Shown here one piece after another: positions 11,226-23,882 of a DNA stretch of 64,000 nucleotides. Numbering within the stretch: position 1 is the first letter of the stretch; every line of letters begins with the position of its first letter. This stretch comes from Blastococcus litoris (GTDB lineage: Bacteria; Actinomycetota; Actinomycetes; Mycobacteriales; Geodermatophilaceae): assembly GCF_003075095.1 (NCBI RefSeq), contig NZ_QCZF01000003.1, positions 372,001 through 436,000 of the forward strand. Direction: 5' to 3'. The notes beneath the pieces were generated by a model that saw only the letters and a program-made list of their open reading frames with translations, did no database searches and was not told the DNA's origin. The translations under genes and the position numbers were made by a program.

Positions 11226-13130
11226 ATGGATGCTCTGCCCGCCGAGGGCCTGCTCGCTGCCTCCTGGCTGCTGATCGCGCTGCCGCTCGCCGGTGCCGCG
11301 GTGCTGCTGCTGGGCGGGCGGCGCACCGACCGCTGGGGTCACCTCCTGGGGACGGCGACAGTCGTCGCCGCCTTCGTGCTCGCGCTGCTGTGCACCGTCC
11401 AGCTCGCCGGGCTCGACGAGCGGTCGGTGGACGTGGAGCTGTTCACGTTCATCTCCACCGGCGAGCTCGACATCACCGCCGGGCTGCTCTACGACCCGCT
11501 GTCGGCGGTGTTCGTCCTGCTGATCACCGGCGTGGGCTCGCTCATCCACGTCTACTCGATCGGCTACATGGCGCACGACCCCGCGCGCCGGCGGTTCTTC
11601 GCCTACCTGAACCTGTTCGTCGCCGCGATGCTGCTGCTCGTCCTCGGCAACAGCTTCGTCGCGCTGTACGTGGGCTGGGAGGGCGTGGGTCTGGCGTCCT
11701 ACCTGCTGATCGCCTTCTGGTACACCCGCCCGGCGGCGGCCACCGCGGCCAAGAAGGCCTTCATCATGAACCGGGTCGGCGACGTCGGCCTGGCCCTGGC
11801 GATCTTCCTGATGTTCGCCCAGCTGGGGACGACGTCCTACGCGGGTGTCTTCGGCACCGTCGGCACCCTGGCCGGCGGGACGATCACCGCGATCGGCCTG
11901 CTGCTCCTGCTCGGCGCGTGCGGCAAGTCCGGCCAGTTCCCGCTCCAGGCCTGGCTGCCCGACGCCATGGAGGGCCCGACCCCGGTCTCGGCGCTCATCC
12001 ACGCCGCGACGATGGTCACCGCCGGCGTCTACCTGATCGCCCGGTCCGCGCCGATCTACGACCTCACCGAGACCGCGCGCACCGTCGTCATGGCCATCGG
12101 TGCGCTGACCCTGCTCATCGGGGCCATCGCCGGCTGCGCGTACGACGACATCAAGAAGGTGCTGGCCTACTCGACGGTCAGCCAGATCGGCTACATGTTC
12201 CTGGCCGTGGGCCTGGGGCCGGCCGGCTACGTCGCGGGCCTGGCGCACCTGCTCGCGCACGGCTTCTTCAAGGCCGGGCTCTTCCTCGGCGCCGGGTCGG
12301 TCATGCACGCGATGGACGACCAGGTCGACATGCGCCGGTTCGGCGGGCTCTGGCGGAAGCTGCCGGTCACCTTCGTCACCTTCGGGCTGGGCTACCTGGC
12401 GCTGATCGGCTTCCCGTTCCTGTCCGGGTACTTCACCAAGGACGCGATCATCGAGGCCACGTTCGACCGGGACGACGCGCTCGGCTGGGCGTTCGGCGGC
12501 ATCGCCGTCCTCGCCGCCGGCCTCACCGCGTTCTACATGACGCGCCTGATGCTGATGACCTTCTTCGGCCGCGCCCGGTGGGAGGACGGCGTCCACCCGC
12601 ACGAGTCGCCCTCGGTGATGACGGTGCCGATGATCGTCCTCGCCGTCGGCTCGGTGTTCTCCGGCGCGCTCCTGGTCTCGGTCTTCCCCCTGAGCGACTG
12701 GCTCGAGCCGGTGTTCGGGGAGCCGGAGGAGGCCGAGCACGTCATCGCGCCGGTCACCATCGGCATCGCGCTGACGGTGATCATGCTGCTCGGCGTCCTG
12801 GCCGCCTGGCTGTTCGTCGGCCGCCGCGAGGTACCCGTGACCGCCCCGACGCGGGTCTCGCCGGTCACCCGCGCGGCTCGCAACGCCCTGTACGCCGACG
12901 CGATCAACGAGTCGCTGTTCATGCGCCCCGGCCAGTGGCTCACCCGGGCCCTGGTCTGGTTCGACAACCGCGGGGTCGACGGCGCGGTCAACGGCCTCGC
13001 CGCCACCCTCGGCGGGTCGTCGTCCCGGCTGGGCCGGACGCAGACAGGCTTCGTGCGCACCTACGCCCTCGGGATGCTCGGCGGCGCCGTGCTGGTCGCG
13101 GGCGCCCTGCTGGCGGTGACGGCGGGATGA
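11226..13130 (+). CDS. nuoL: NADH-quinone oxidoreductase subunit L (NuoL)
   Basis: The distal antiporter-like subunit of complex I, 634 residues, with about 14-16 helices and the long lateral helix typical of the ND5 family. Core motifs are GWEGVGLASYLLIAFW near residue 150, PLQAWLPDAMEGPTPVSALIHAATMVTAGVYL near residue 240 and a conserved Lys in DDIKKVLAYSTVSQIGYM. The start is ATG preceded by GGGGACCGGGG. A 28-base gap separates it from nuoM. Confidence 0.97.
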   Translation: MDALPAEGLLAASWLLIALPLAGAAVLLLGGRRTDRWGHLLGTATVVAAFVLALLCTVQLAGLDERSVDVELFTFISTGELDITAGLLYDPLSAVFVLLITGVGSLIHVYSIGYMAHDPARRRFFAYLNLFVAAMLLLVLGNSFVALYVGWEGVGLASYLLIAFWYTRPAAATAAKKAFIMNRVGDVGLALAIFLMFAQLGTTSYAGVFGTVGTLAGGTITAIGLLLLLGACGKSGQFPLQAWLPDAMEGPTPVSALIHAATMVTAGVYLIARSAPIYDLTETARTVVMAIGALTLLIGAIAGCAYDDIKKVLAYSTVSQIGYMFLAVGLGPAGYVAGLAHLLAHGFFKAGLFLGAGSVMHAMDDQVDMRRFGGLWRKLPVTFVTFGLGYLALIGFPFLSGYFTKDAIIEATFDRDDALGWAFGGIAVLAAGLTAFYMTRLMLMTFFGRARWEDGVHPHESPSVMTVPMIVLAVGSVFSGALLVSVFPLSDWLEPVFGEPEEAEHVIAPVTIGIALTVIMLLGVLAAWLFVGRREVPVTAPTRVSPVTRAARNALYADAINESLFMRPGQWLTRALVWFDNRGVDGAVNGLAATLGGSSSRLGRTQTGFVRTYALGMLGGAVLVAGALLAVTAG

Positions 13131-13158
13131 GCTCCATCTCCGGAAAGGGACCCCGATC

Positions 13159-14733
13159 GTGAGCGACTTCCCCTGGCTCCTCCTGATGATCGCGCTGCCC
13201 GCGGTCGGAGCCGCCGCCGTCGCTGCGCTGCCGAAGGGCCGCGACCTGCTCGCCAAGCAGGTGTCGCTCGCCGTCAGCCTCGTGGTCCTGCTGCTGGCCG
13301 TGCTGGCGACGGTCGCATTCGACACCGGCGGCGACCGCTTCCAGCTGACCAGCTCGTGGACCTGGATCGAGGACTTCGGCGTCTCCTTCGCCCTCGGCGT
13401 CGACGGCATCGCGCTGGTGATGCTGCTCCTCGTCGGCGTCCTCGTGCCGGTCGTGATCGCGGCGTCGTGGGACGACGAGCTGCCCGGCGCCCGGTCGATG
13501 AAGGCCTACTTCGCCTGGCTGCTGCTGCTCGAGGCGATGATGGTCGGCGTCTTCGCCGCCACCGACGTCTTCCTCTTCTACGTCTTCTTCGAGGCGATGC
13601 TCGTCCCGATGTACTTCATCATCGGGAGCTTCGGCGGCCCCCGGCGGCAGTACGCCGCGGTGAAGTTCTTCCTCTACAGCCTGCTCGGCGGCCTGGTCAT
13701 GCTGGCCGCGGTCATCGGCCTGTACGTGGTGAGCAACAGCCAGCTCGGCGAGGGCACCTTCGCCTTCGACGCGCTGCGCCAGCTGGAGATCACCCCGGGC
13801 GTGCAGAAGCTGCTCTTCCTCGGGTTCTTCATCGCCTTCGCCATCAAGGCCCCGCTGGTGCCCTTCCACACCTGGCTGCCCGACTCCGGTTCCGAGGCGC
13901 CGATCGGCGGTGCGGTCCTGCTGGTCGGCGTCCTCGACAAGGTCGGCACCTTCGGGTTCCTGCGCTACTGCCTGCCCCTGTTCCCCGACGCCTCGCGGTT
14001 CTTCGCGCCGTTCGTCCTCGTGCTGGCGGTGATCGGCGTGCTCTACGCCGCACTGCTCGCCATGGGGCAGAGCGACATGAAGCGGCTGGTGTCCTACACC
14101 TCGATCTCGCACTTCGGGTTCATCGCGCTGGGCATCTTCGCCTTCACCACGGAGGCCGCGACCGGCGCGGTGCTGTACATGGTCAACCACGGCATCGCGA
14201 CGGGTCTGCTCTTCCTCGTCGTCGGGATGCTGATCGCCCGCGGCGGCTCCCGGCAGATCGGCGACTACGGCGGCGTGGCCGCGAAGGCCCCGCTGCTGGC
14301 CGGCGCGTTCCTGGTGGCGGGCCTCGCCTCGCTGGCGCTGCCCGGGACCAACAGCTTCGTCAGCGAGTTCCTGGTGCTCATCGGCTCGTTCCCGGAGGAG
14401 CCGGTCTTCACCATCATCGCGACCGCCGGGATCATCCTCGCCGCGCTCTACATCCTGCTGATGTACCAGCGGACGATGCACGGCCCGGCCCGCGGCGTGC
14501 TGCTGCAGGAGGACCCCGCAGTGCCTGCGACCGGTGAGGGCGGCGCGACGGCCACCCTGACCGCGCCCACCCGCACGCTGCGGGTGGCCGACCTCAGCCG
14601 GCGCGAGCTCGGGGTCGTGACCCCGCTCGTCGCCCTGATCATCGTGCTGGGCGTGTACCCGCAGCCGCTGCTCGACCTCATCGAGCCGGCCGTCAGCGCC
14701 ACCATGAGCGACCTCGGAGGGATCGACCAGTGA
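13159..14733 (+). CDS. nuoM: NADH-quinone oxidoreductase subunit M (NuoM)
   Basis: Antiporter-like proton-pumping subunit homologous to ND4, 524 residues. Characteristic segments include the conserved Glu in VFFEAMLVPMYFIIG near residue 150, KAPLVPFHTWLPDSGSEAP near residue 230 and DMKRLVSYTSISHFGF near residue 307. The start is GTG at 13159, with GGAAAGGGA as ribosome-binding site. Its stop overlaps the nuoN GTG by four bases. Confidence 0.97.
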   Translation: MSDFPWLLLMIALPAVGAAAVAALPKGRDLLAKQVSLAVSLVVLLLAVLATVAFDTGGDRFQLTSSWTWIEDFGVSFALGVDGIALVMLLLVGVLVPVVIAASWDDELPGARSMKAYFAWLLLLEAMMVGVFAATDVFLFYVFFEAMLVPMYFIIGSFGGPRRQYAAVKFFLYSLLGGLVMLAAVIGLYVVSNSQLGEGTFAFDALRQLEITPGVQKLLFLGFFIAFAIKAPLVPFHTWLPDSGSEAPIGGAVLLVGVLDKVGTFGFLRYCLPLFPDASRFFAPFVLVLAVIGVLYAALLAMGQSDMKRLVSYTSISHFGFIALGIFAFTTEAATGAVLYMVNHGIATGLLFLVVGMLIARGGSRQIGDYGGVAAKAPLLAGAFLVAGLASLALPGTNSFVSEFLVLIGSFPEEPVFTIIATAGIILAALYILLMYQRTMHGPARGVLLQEDPAVPATGEGGATATLTAPTRTLRVADLSRRELGVVTPLVALIIVLGVYPQPLLDLIEPAVSATMSDLGGIDQ

Positions 14734-16280
14734 TCGAGGTTCCCGACCTCTCCTTCGCCGCGCTCGCGCCGCTGCTGTTCGTCCTCGGTGCGGCCTGCGT
14801 CGGCGTGCTCGTCGAGGCGTTCTGGCCGCGCGACACCCGGCACCCGGTGCAGGTCGCCGTCGCGCTGGTGGGCACGGTGGGCGCCTTCGTCAGCACGCTG
14901 CTGCTGGCCGGCACGCGCGAGGTGACGGCCGGCGGCGCGCTGGCCATCGACGGCGCGGGGCTGTTCCTCCAGGCCACCGTCGCCGGGCTGGGCGCGTTGT
15001 CGCTGCTGCTGTTCGCCGAGCGGTCGCTGGACCCGGCGCGCTCGGCGTTCGTGGTCTCCGCCGCCGTCCCCGCCGGGAGCCCGCGCGACCGCGAGCTGCT
15101 GACCGTGCCTCGGGTCCAGACCGAGGTCTACCCGCTGGCCTCCTTCGCCATCGGCGGCATGATGCTGTTCGTCACGGCGAACGACCTGCTGATCATGTTC
15201 GTCGCCCTCGAGGTGCTCAGCCTCCCGCTCTACCTGATCAGCGGGCTGGCCCGCCGGCGCCGGCTGCTCTCGCAGGAGGCGGCGGTCAAGTACTTCCTGC
15301 TGGGCGCCTTCGCCTCCGCCTTCTTCCTCTACGGGCTGGCCCTCGTCTACGGCGCGACCGGCAGCGTCCGGCTGGCCGACATCCGCGCTGCCTCCGTCGC
15401 CGAGGGCACCGACCTCCTGCTGGTCCTCGGGCTGGCGCTGCTCGTCGTCGGCCTGCTGTTCAAGGCCAGCGTCGCGCCCTTCCACACCTGGACGCCGGAC
15501 GTCTACCAGGGCGCCCCGACGCCGGTCACCGCCTTCATGGCGGCTTGCACCAAGGTCGCCGCCTTCGGGGCGATCCTGCGGCTGCTCTACGTCGCGTTCG
15601 GCACCGCCGAGTGGACCTGGCGGCCGCTGGTCTACGGGGTGGCCATCGTGTCGATGGTGGTCGGTGCGGTCCTCGGCCTCACCCAGACCGACCTCAAGCG
15701 GATGCTCGCCTACTCCTCGATCGCGCACGCCGGTTTCCTCCTCACCGGCGTCATCGGTCTCGGTGCGGGCGGCGAGGGCTCGGGCCTGGCGGCCACGATG
15801 TTCTACCTGCTCACCTACGGGCTGACCACGCTCGGCGCCTTCGCCGTCCTCACCCTCGTGCGGGACGGCGACGGCGAGGCGACGCACCTGTCGCAGTGGG
15901 CGGGCCTCGGGGCGCGCTCCCCGCTCGTCGCGGCGGTGATGACCCTGTTCCTGCTCGCGCTGGCCGGCATCCCGCTGACCGCCGGCTTCACCGGGAAGTT
16001 CGCGGTGTTCCGGGCCGCCATCGAGAACGGCGCCTGGCCGCTGGCGGTCGTCGCGCTGCTGGCCAGCGCCGTGGCGGCGTTCTTCTACCTGCGGGTCATC
16101 GTGCTCATGTACTTCTCGCCGCCCGCGGGTGCGGAGACCGGCCAGGGACCGACCGTCGGTGTCCCCGGTCTGCCCACCACGATCGTCCTGGCGATCACGG
16201 CCACGGCGACGCTGGCGCTGGGCATCGTGCCCGGGTCGGTGCTCGACCTCGCCGAGCAGGCGGCTAGATTCGTCGGTTGA
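14730..16280 (+). CDS. nuoN: NADH-quinone oxidoreductase subunit N (NuoN)
   Basis: Antiporter-like subunit of complex I homologous to ND2, 516 residues, closing the 14-gene operon. Diagnostic motifs are FVALEVLSLPLYLISG near residue 165, ASVAPFHTWTPDVYQGAPTPVTAFMA near residue 247 and DLKRMLAYSSIAHAGF near residue 321. The GTG start overlaps nuoM. The TGA overlaps the ATG of the prenyl synthase gene downstream by one base, so the two are almost certainly co-transcribed. Confidence 0.97.
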   Translation: MIEVPDLSFAALAPLLFVLGAACVGVLVEAFWPRDTRHPVQVAVALVGTVGAFVSTLLLAGTREVTAGGALAIDGAGLFLQATVAGLGALSLLLFAERSLDPARSAFVVSAAVPAGSPRDRELLTVPRVQTEVYPLASFAIGGMMLFVTANDLLIMFVALEVLSLPLYLISGLARRRRLLSQEAAVKYFLLGAFASAFFLYGLALVYGATGSVRLADIRAASVAEGTDLLLVLGLALLVVGLLFKASVAPFHTWTPDVYQGAPTPVTAFMAACTKVAAFGAILRLLYVAFGTAEWTWRPLVYGVAIVSMVVGAVLGLTQTDLKRMLAYSSIAHAGFLLTGVIGLGAGGEGSGLAATMFYLLTYGLTTLGAFAVLTLVRDGDGEATHLSQWAGLGARSPLVAAVMTLFLLALAGIPLTAGFTGKFAVFRAAIENGAWPLAVVALLASAVAAFFYLRVIVLMYFSPPAGAETGQGPTVGVPGLPTTIVLAITATATLALGIVPGSVLDLAEQAARFVG

Positions 16281-17356
16281 TGACCGGAGCCCGTGCCGCA
16301 GTCGAGGGCACCAACCTGCAGGTCCAGGGCGGCAGCCCCCAGCTGCAGCGCCGGATCTCCACCCCTGCGTCGACCATCGGCCCCTGGCTGCCCGACGGCG
16401 AGCTGGGGGCGGCGCTGGCCGACGGGCTGGCCCGGGTCGAGGCCGCGCTGGTGCAGGCCGTCGGCAGCGAGCACGCCTTCATCCGCGAGGCGGCCGGGCA
16501 CCTCATGTCGGCCGGCGGCAAGCGGTTCCGGCCGATGCTGGCGCTGCTGGCCGCCCAGCTGGGTGACCCGCGGGCTCCTGGGGTCACCGAGTCCGCGGTG
16601 GTCTGCGAGCTGACCCACCTGGCCACGCTGTACCACGACGACGTCATGGACGAGGCCGACGTCCGCCGCGGGGCGCAGAGCGCCAACAGCCGCTGGACCA
16701 ACAGCATCGCGATCCTCACCGGTGACCTGCTCTTCGCCCGCGCCTCGGACCTGCTGGCCGACCTCGGTCCCGAGGCGGTCCGGATCCAGGCGCAGACCTT
16801 CGAGCGGCTGGTCACCGGCCAGATCCGGGAGACCGTCGGCGCCGAGACCGGCGTCGACCCGGTCGACCACTACCTCGACGTGCTCGCCGACAAGACCGGG
16901 TCGCTGGTGGCCACCTCGGCCCGGTTCGGCGCGAGCTTCGCGGGCGTCGACGCGGCGCTGGTCGCCGAGCTCACCGCCTTCGCCGAGGAGGTCGGCGTCG
17001 CGTTCCAGCTCTCCGACGACCTGCTCGACATCGTGAGCGAGGACGGCGCCTCCGGGAAGTCGCCCGGCACGGACCTGCGCGAGGGCATCGCCACCCTGCC
17101 GGTGCTGTTCGCGCTGGCCGGGGACGACCCGGCCGACGCCCGGCTGCGCGAGCTCGTCGCCCGCCCCGTCACCGACGACGCGGAGCACGCCGAGGCGCTC
17201 GCCCTCCTGCGGTCGTCCGCGGCGCTGGCCCGCGCCGATGACGTCCTGGCGCAGTACGCCGACCGGGCGCGGGCCCGGCTGGCCGGTGTGCCCGCCGGCG
17301 ACGTGCGCGACGCCCTCTCCGCCCTCTGCGACTACGTGGTGACCCGCACCAGCTAG
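16280..17356 (+). CDS. Long-chain trans-polyprenyl diphosphate synthase
   Basis: All-trans isoprenyl chain-elongating enzyme that condenses isopentenyl diphosphate onto allylic diphosphates, most likely making the menaquinone side chain. Both Asp-rich motifs are present: DDVMDE at residues 120-125 and DDLLD at 246-250. GGKRFRP near residue 75 is the usual substrate-binding segment. The protein is 358 residues. I chose the ATG at 16280, which overlaps the nuoN stop by one base; a TTG one codon earlier is less likely. Its place at the end of the nuo operon fits supply of the quinone that complex I reduces. Product chain length cannot be read by eye. Confidence 0.9.
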   Translation: MTGARAAVEGTNLQVQGGSPQLQRRISTPASTIGPWLPDGELGAALADGLARVEAALVQAVGSEHAFIREAAGHLMSAGGKRFRPMLALLAAQLGDPRAPGVTESAVVCELTHLATLYHDDVMDEADVRRGAQSANSRWTNSIAILTGDLLFARASDLLADLGPEAVRIQAQTFERLVTGQIRETVGAETGVDPVDHYLDVLADKTGSLVATSARFGASFAGVDAALVAELTAFAEEVGVAFQLSDDLLDIVSEDGASGKSPGTDLREGIATLPVLFALAGDDPADARLRELVARPVTDDAEHAEALALLRSSAALARADDVLAQYADRARARLAGVPAGDVRDALSALCDYVVTRTS

Positions 17357-17371
17357 CGGCATGCTGGGCCG

Positions 17372-18502
17372 ATGCGGAGGATCGCCGGCCTGCTCGTCCT
17401 GGTGCTGCTGACCGGCTGCACCGACACGGCGGTCAGCGACACCCCGGCGTCGCCGGGCACCCCGCCGGCCGGCTCCTCCTCGGCCGCGGCCGCACCGGCG
17501 CTCGACGTCGCCGTGGTGCTCGACGGGCTCGACCACCCCTGGGACGTCGTCCGGACCGCGGACGGGACGCTGCTGGTCGACGAGCGGGCCGGCGGGTTCA
17601 CCGCGGTGCTGCCGGACGGCACGGTCCGCGACGTCGCCGCCGACCTCGGCGACCTCTTCGCGGACGGCGAGACCGGCCTGATGGGCCTCGCGCTCGACCC
17701 CGGGTTCGAGACCGGCAGGCGGTTCTACAGCTGCCAGGGGAGCCGGGACGGCGAGATCGTCGTCGTGGCGTGGACCGCCGCGCCCGACTGGTCCTCGGCC
17801 ACCCGGGTCGCCGACCCCCTGCTCGGCGGGATCCCCCTCAACGAGCGGTCGGGCCGGCACGGCGGGTGCCGGCTGGCGTTCGCGCCCGACGGCACGCTGC
17901 TGGTCGGCACGGGCGACACCGCCGACGGGACCGTGCCGCAGGACGACCGGTCGCTGGGCGGCAAGGTGCTGCGCGTCGACCCCGGGACCGGGGAACGGCA
18001 GATCTGGACGCGCGGGCACCGCAACGTCCAGGGCCTGGCCGTGCGGCCGGGCACCGACCAGGTGTTCTCCGTCGAGCACGGGCCCGACCGGGACGACGAG
18101 GTCAACCTCCTCCGGGAGGGCGGCAACTACGGCTGGGACCCCGACGGCGGCGGCAGCTACGACGAGAGCGTCCCGATGACCGATCCGGCGATCGACGGCG
18201 CCGTCCCGGCCGTGTGGTCCTCCGGCGAGCCGACGCTGGCCACCAGCGGCGCCTCGTTCGTGACCGGCGCGCAGTGGGGGGCCTACGAGGGCCTGCTGCT
18301 GGTCGCGCTGCTCAAGGGCCAAGGCGTGCTGGCGCTGCGGCTCGACGACGCGGGTGCGGTCCAGGAGCAGTTCCGGCTGCCCGACCTCGAGGGGCGCGGC
18401 CGGATCCGCAGCCTGACCCAGGGGACCGACGGGGCGCTGTACGCCACCACCGACAACGGGGGCGGGGAGGACGCGGTGCTGCGGGTCGTTCCCCGCCCCT
18501 GA
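17372..18502 (+). CDS. Lipoprotein PQQ-dependent sugar dehydrogenase-like (GSDH family)
   Basis: A 376-residue secreted beta-propeller of the glucose/sorbosone dehydrogenase family. The first 20 residues form a lipoprotein signal ending in LLTGC, so it is probably anchored outside the membrane. Family features include DHPWDVVRTADGTLLV near residue 52, GLMGLALDPGF, LAFAPDGTLLVGTGD, the RGHRNVQGLA segment, and VFSVEHGPDRDDEVN followed by GGNYGWD. Substrate and cofactor use are not certain; many relatives are uncharacterised. It lies 15 bases after the prenyl synthase gene and ends six bases before the convergent korB. Confidence 0.85.
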   Translation: MRRIAGLLVLVLLTGCTDTAVSDTPASPGTPPAGSSSAAAAPALDVAVVLDGLDHPWDVVRTADGTLLVDERAGGFTAVLPDGTVRDVAADLGDLFADGETGLMGLALDPGFETGRRFYSCQGSRDGEIVVVAWTAAPDWSSATRVADPLLGGIPLNERSGRHGGCRLAFAPDGTLLVGTGDTADGTVPQDDRSLGGKVLRVDPGTGERQIWTRGHRNVQGLAVRPGTDQVFSVEHGPDRDDEVNLLREGGNYGWDPDGGGSYDESVPMTDPAIDGAVPAVWSSGEPTLATSGASFVTGAQWGAYEGLLLVALLKGQGVLALRLDDAGAVQEQFRLPDLEGRGRIRSLTQGTDGALYATTDNGGGEDAVLRVVPRP

Positions 18503-18508
18503 GGTCGG

Positions 18509-21555
<3,047 letters not shown>

Positions 21556-21729
21556 GAGTGGTGTACCTCCACCGGCCGAGGTTACGTGCGTGCGTCCGCG
21601 GCCGGGATGTGGATCCGGACACGACGTTCTTGGGGTGCCCTAACAGGACGTCGTCGTTCCTCATTCCGTCGGGGGAGACGCCGTACCCGCGCGGGGAACG
21701 GCGCCCTCCGGCACGGCGTTGGACGGGGC

Positions 21730-22605
21730 GTGCAGCGCTGGAACAACGGACTCAAGACCGCCGTCCTCCTGGGGGCCATGGGCGGGCTGATCCTGGCCGT
21801 CGGGGGACTCGTCGGCGGCCGCGGTGGGCTGCTGATCGCCCTGGTGGTCGCCCTCGGCGTGAACGGCTTCGCGTACTTCAACAGCGACAAGCTGGCCCTG
21901 CGCTCGATGCGCGCCTTCCCGGTCACGGAGACGCAGGCGCCGCAGTACTACGCGATCGTCCGCGAACTGGCCACCGAAGCCCGGCAGCCGGTGCCGCGGC
22001 TGTACGTGAGCCCGACCAACCAGCCCAACGCGTTCGCCACGGGCCGCAACCCGCGCAACGCCGCGGTCTGCGTGACCCAGGGGATCCTCGAGCTGCTCGA
22101 CCGGCGCGAGCTGCGCGGCGTCCTCGCCCACGAGCTGTCCCACGTCTACAACCGCGACATCCTGATCAGCTCCGTCGCCGGCGCCATGGCCACGGTCATC
22201 ACCTACCTGGCGCACATGGCGATGTTCGCGTCGCTGTTCGGGGGCCGCTCCGACGACCGCGGCGGCGGCAACGCCCTCGGCGGCCTGCTGCTGGTCCTCC
22301 TCGGCCCGATCGCCGCGGGCCTCATCCAGATGTCGGTCAGCCGGAGCCGGGAGTTCCAGGCCGACCAGTCCGGCGGCCTGCTGTCGCAGGACCCGCTCGC
22401 GCTCGCCAGTGCCCTCCGGAAGATCGAGCGGGGGACGGCGGCCCTGCCGCTGCCCCAGGACGACCGGCTGGTCACCCAGAGCCACCTGATGATCGCCAAC
22501 CCGTTCCGGGGGCAGGGGATGGCGTCGCTGTTCGCCTCCCACCCGCCGATGCCCGAACGGATCGCCCGGCTGGAGGCGCTGGCCCGGGAGCTCGGCGAGC
22601 GCTGA
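21730..22605 (+). CDS. htpX: Membrane zinc metalloprotease HtpX
   Basis: Integral-membrane zinc protease that degrades misfolded membrane proteins. HELSH at residues 134-138 is the zinc-binding HEXXH motif, and a later Glu in [13 protein letters not shown] supplies the third ligand. Transmembrane segments lie at about residues 10-50, 145-170 and 180-200. [14 protein letters not shown] and the N-terminal [10 protein letters not shown] segment are typical HtpX features. The GTG start at 21730 gives 291 residues, the usual length. A short inverted repeat covers the stop codon. Confidence 0.93.
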   Translation: MQRWNNGLKTAVLLGAMGGLILAVGGLVGGRGGLLIALVVALGVNGFAYFNSDKLALRSMRAFPVTETQAPQYYAIVRELATEARQPVPRLYVSPTNQPNAFATGRNPRNAAVCVTQGILELLDRRELRGVLAHELSHVYNRDILISSVAGAMATVITYLAHMAMFASLFGGRSDDRGGGNALGGLLLVLLGPIAAGLIQMSVSRSREFQADQSGGLLSQDPLALASALRKIERGTAALPLPQDDRLVTQSHLMIANPFRGQGMASLFASHPPMPERIARLEALARELGER

Positions 22606-22621
22606 CCGGCGGACCGGTCAG
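22602..22621 (+). terminator. Possible weak terminator after htpX
   Basis: CTGACCGG and CCGGTCAG form a perfect 8-bp stem with a four-base loop. The stem overlaps the htpX stop codon. There is no T-run, so function is uncertain. Confidence 0.3.
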
Positions 22622-22701
22622 GAATCGAGAAGCCCGCAGCGCCCGGCCGGCCCTAGCGTTCCCGGCGTTCCCCCGGCAGACGTCAGGAAGGACCGAGCGA
22701 G

Positions 22702-23151
22702 ATGCCCGCGACCACCGAGAAGGACCGGACCGACGGCTTCTCCGCCGAGGAGCGCGCCGCCATGAAGGCGCGTGCGGCCGAGCTGCGCGCCGAGGGCAGG
22801 AAGGGCGCGAAGAAGGCCGACGGGCTGCAGGCGCTGCTCGACGCGATCGCCGCGATGACCCCGGAGGACCGGGCGCTGGCCGAGCGGGTGCACGTCACCG
22901 TGACGGCCGCGGCCCCCGACCTGGCCCCCCGGACCTGGTACGGCATGCCCGCCTTCGCCGACGACGACGCCAAGGTGGTGCTCGCCTTCAAGAACGCGGG
23001 CAAGTTCGGCCAGCGCTACTCGACCCTCGAGTTCCAGGACCCCGCCCGGCTGGACGACGGGGACATGTGGGCGGTGTCGTTCGCGCTCGTGGCCTGGACC
23101 CCGGAGGTCGAGGAGAAGGTGGCGGCGCTGGTGGGCGCGGCCGTCTCCTGA
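22702..23151 (+). CDS. DUF1801/YdhG-like protein
   Basis: Soluble 149-residue protein of unknown function. The N-terminal third (residues 8-50) is a charged helical region rich in Ala, Lys and Glu. The rest shows MPAFADDDAKVVLAFKNAGKF and YSTLEFQDPARLDDGDMW, resembling the DUF1801 (YdhG-like) fold. WYGMPAFA near residue 74 is the strongest family hint. The start is ATG, with AGGAAGGACCGAGCGAG upstream. It is convergent with the yajQ-type gene 15 bases away. The biochemical role is not known. Confidence 0.7.
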   Translation: MPATTEKDRTDGFSAEERAAMKARAAELRAEGRKGAKKADGLQALLDAIAAMTPEDRALAERVHVTVTAAAPDLAPRTWYGMPAFADDDAKVVLAFKNAGKFGQRYSTLEFQDPARLDDGDMWAVSFALVAWTPEVEEKVAALVGAAVS

Positions 23152-23166
23152 CCTCCGGGCCCGGCG

Positions 23167-23658
23167 TCAGCGGTAGTTGTCGAACTGGAGGGCGACGTCG
23201 AGGTCGGCGCCGCGCAGCAGCTGCTGGACGGCCTGCAGGTCGTCCCGCTTCTTGCCGCTGACCCGGAGCTGGTCGCCCTGGATCTGCGCCTGCACACCCT
23301 TCGGGCCCTCGTCGCGGATCAGCTTGGCGATCTTCTTCGCGACGTCGGACTCGATGCCCTGCTTGATCCGCGCACCGATCTTGTAGGTCTTGCCCGAGGC
23401 CTGCGGCTCGCCGGCGTCGAGGACCTTCAACGAGATGTTGCGCTTGATCAGCTTCTCCTTGAAGACCTCGAGCGCGGCGCTGACGCGCTCCTCGGTGTCG
23501 GCCTGCAGGGTGACGCCGTCCTCGCCGGCCCAGGCGATCGTGGCGTTGGTCCCGCGGAAGTCGAAGCGCTGCGACAGTTCCTTGCCCGCCTGGTTCAGGG
23601 CGTTGTCGACCTCCTGGCGGTCGACCTTGCTCACGACGTCGAAGGACGCGTCGGCCAT
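23167..23658 (-). CDS. YajQ family nucleotide-binding protein (UPF0234)
   Basis: A 163-residue soluble protein of the YajQ/UPF0234 family. It matches the family end to end, from [20 protein letters not shown] to the C-terminal [12 protein letters not shown]. Family members fold as two ferredoxin-like domains and bind nucleotides; the Xanthomonas homologue binds cyclic di-GMP and acts with a transcription factor. Whether this one does is an inference, but a GGDEF-EAL protein gene lies about 3.7 kb away. The start is ATG at 23658, preceded by GGAAGGGAAG. Confidence 0.9.
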   Translation of the reverse strand: MADASFDVVSKVDRQEVDNALNQAGKELSQRFDFRGTNATIAWAGEDGVTLQADTEERVSAALEVFKEKLIKRNISLKVLDAGEPQASGKTYKIGARIKQGIESDVAKKIAKLIRDEGPKGVQAQIQGDQLRVSGKKRDDLQAVQQLLRGADLDVALQFDNYR

Positions 23659-23749
23659 GGCTCTTCCCTTCCGCTGGGCGGCCGGTCCCCCGGGGGGTTT
23701 CCGAGGACGCCGTCCGCCGTTCTTGTACGCTGCTCCGGTACCACCGCAC

Positions 23750-23831
23750 GGCGGGTTGCCCGAGTGGCCAATGGGAGCGGACTGTAAATCCGTCGGCTTA
23801 GCCTACGAAGGTTCGAATCCTTCACCCGCCA
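23750..23831 (+). tRNA. tRNA-Tyr (anticodon GTA)
   Basis: The acceptor arms GGCGGGT and ACCCGCC pair perfectly. The anticodon stem GGA/TCC closes the loop CTGTAAA, with anticodon GTA. A long variable arm (class II) is present, as expected for bacterial tRNA-Tyr, and the T-loop is GGTTCGAATCC. The 82 bases end in discriminator A without an encoded CCA. Confidence 0.97.
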
Positions 23832-23842
23832 CGCCCGGTACG

Positions 23843-23874
23843 ACGGCCCCCGACCCCTCCAGGTCGGGGGCCGT
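23843..23874. terminator. Bidirectional terminator between tRNA-Tyr and the TadE-like gene
   Basis: A perfect 13-bp stem (ACGGCCCCCGACC with its complement) encloses a six-base loop. It lies 12 bases after tRNA-Tyr and 8 bases beyond the stop of the leftward gene, so it could end both transcripts. Confidence 0.65.
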
Positions 23875-23882
23875 TCGCGTGC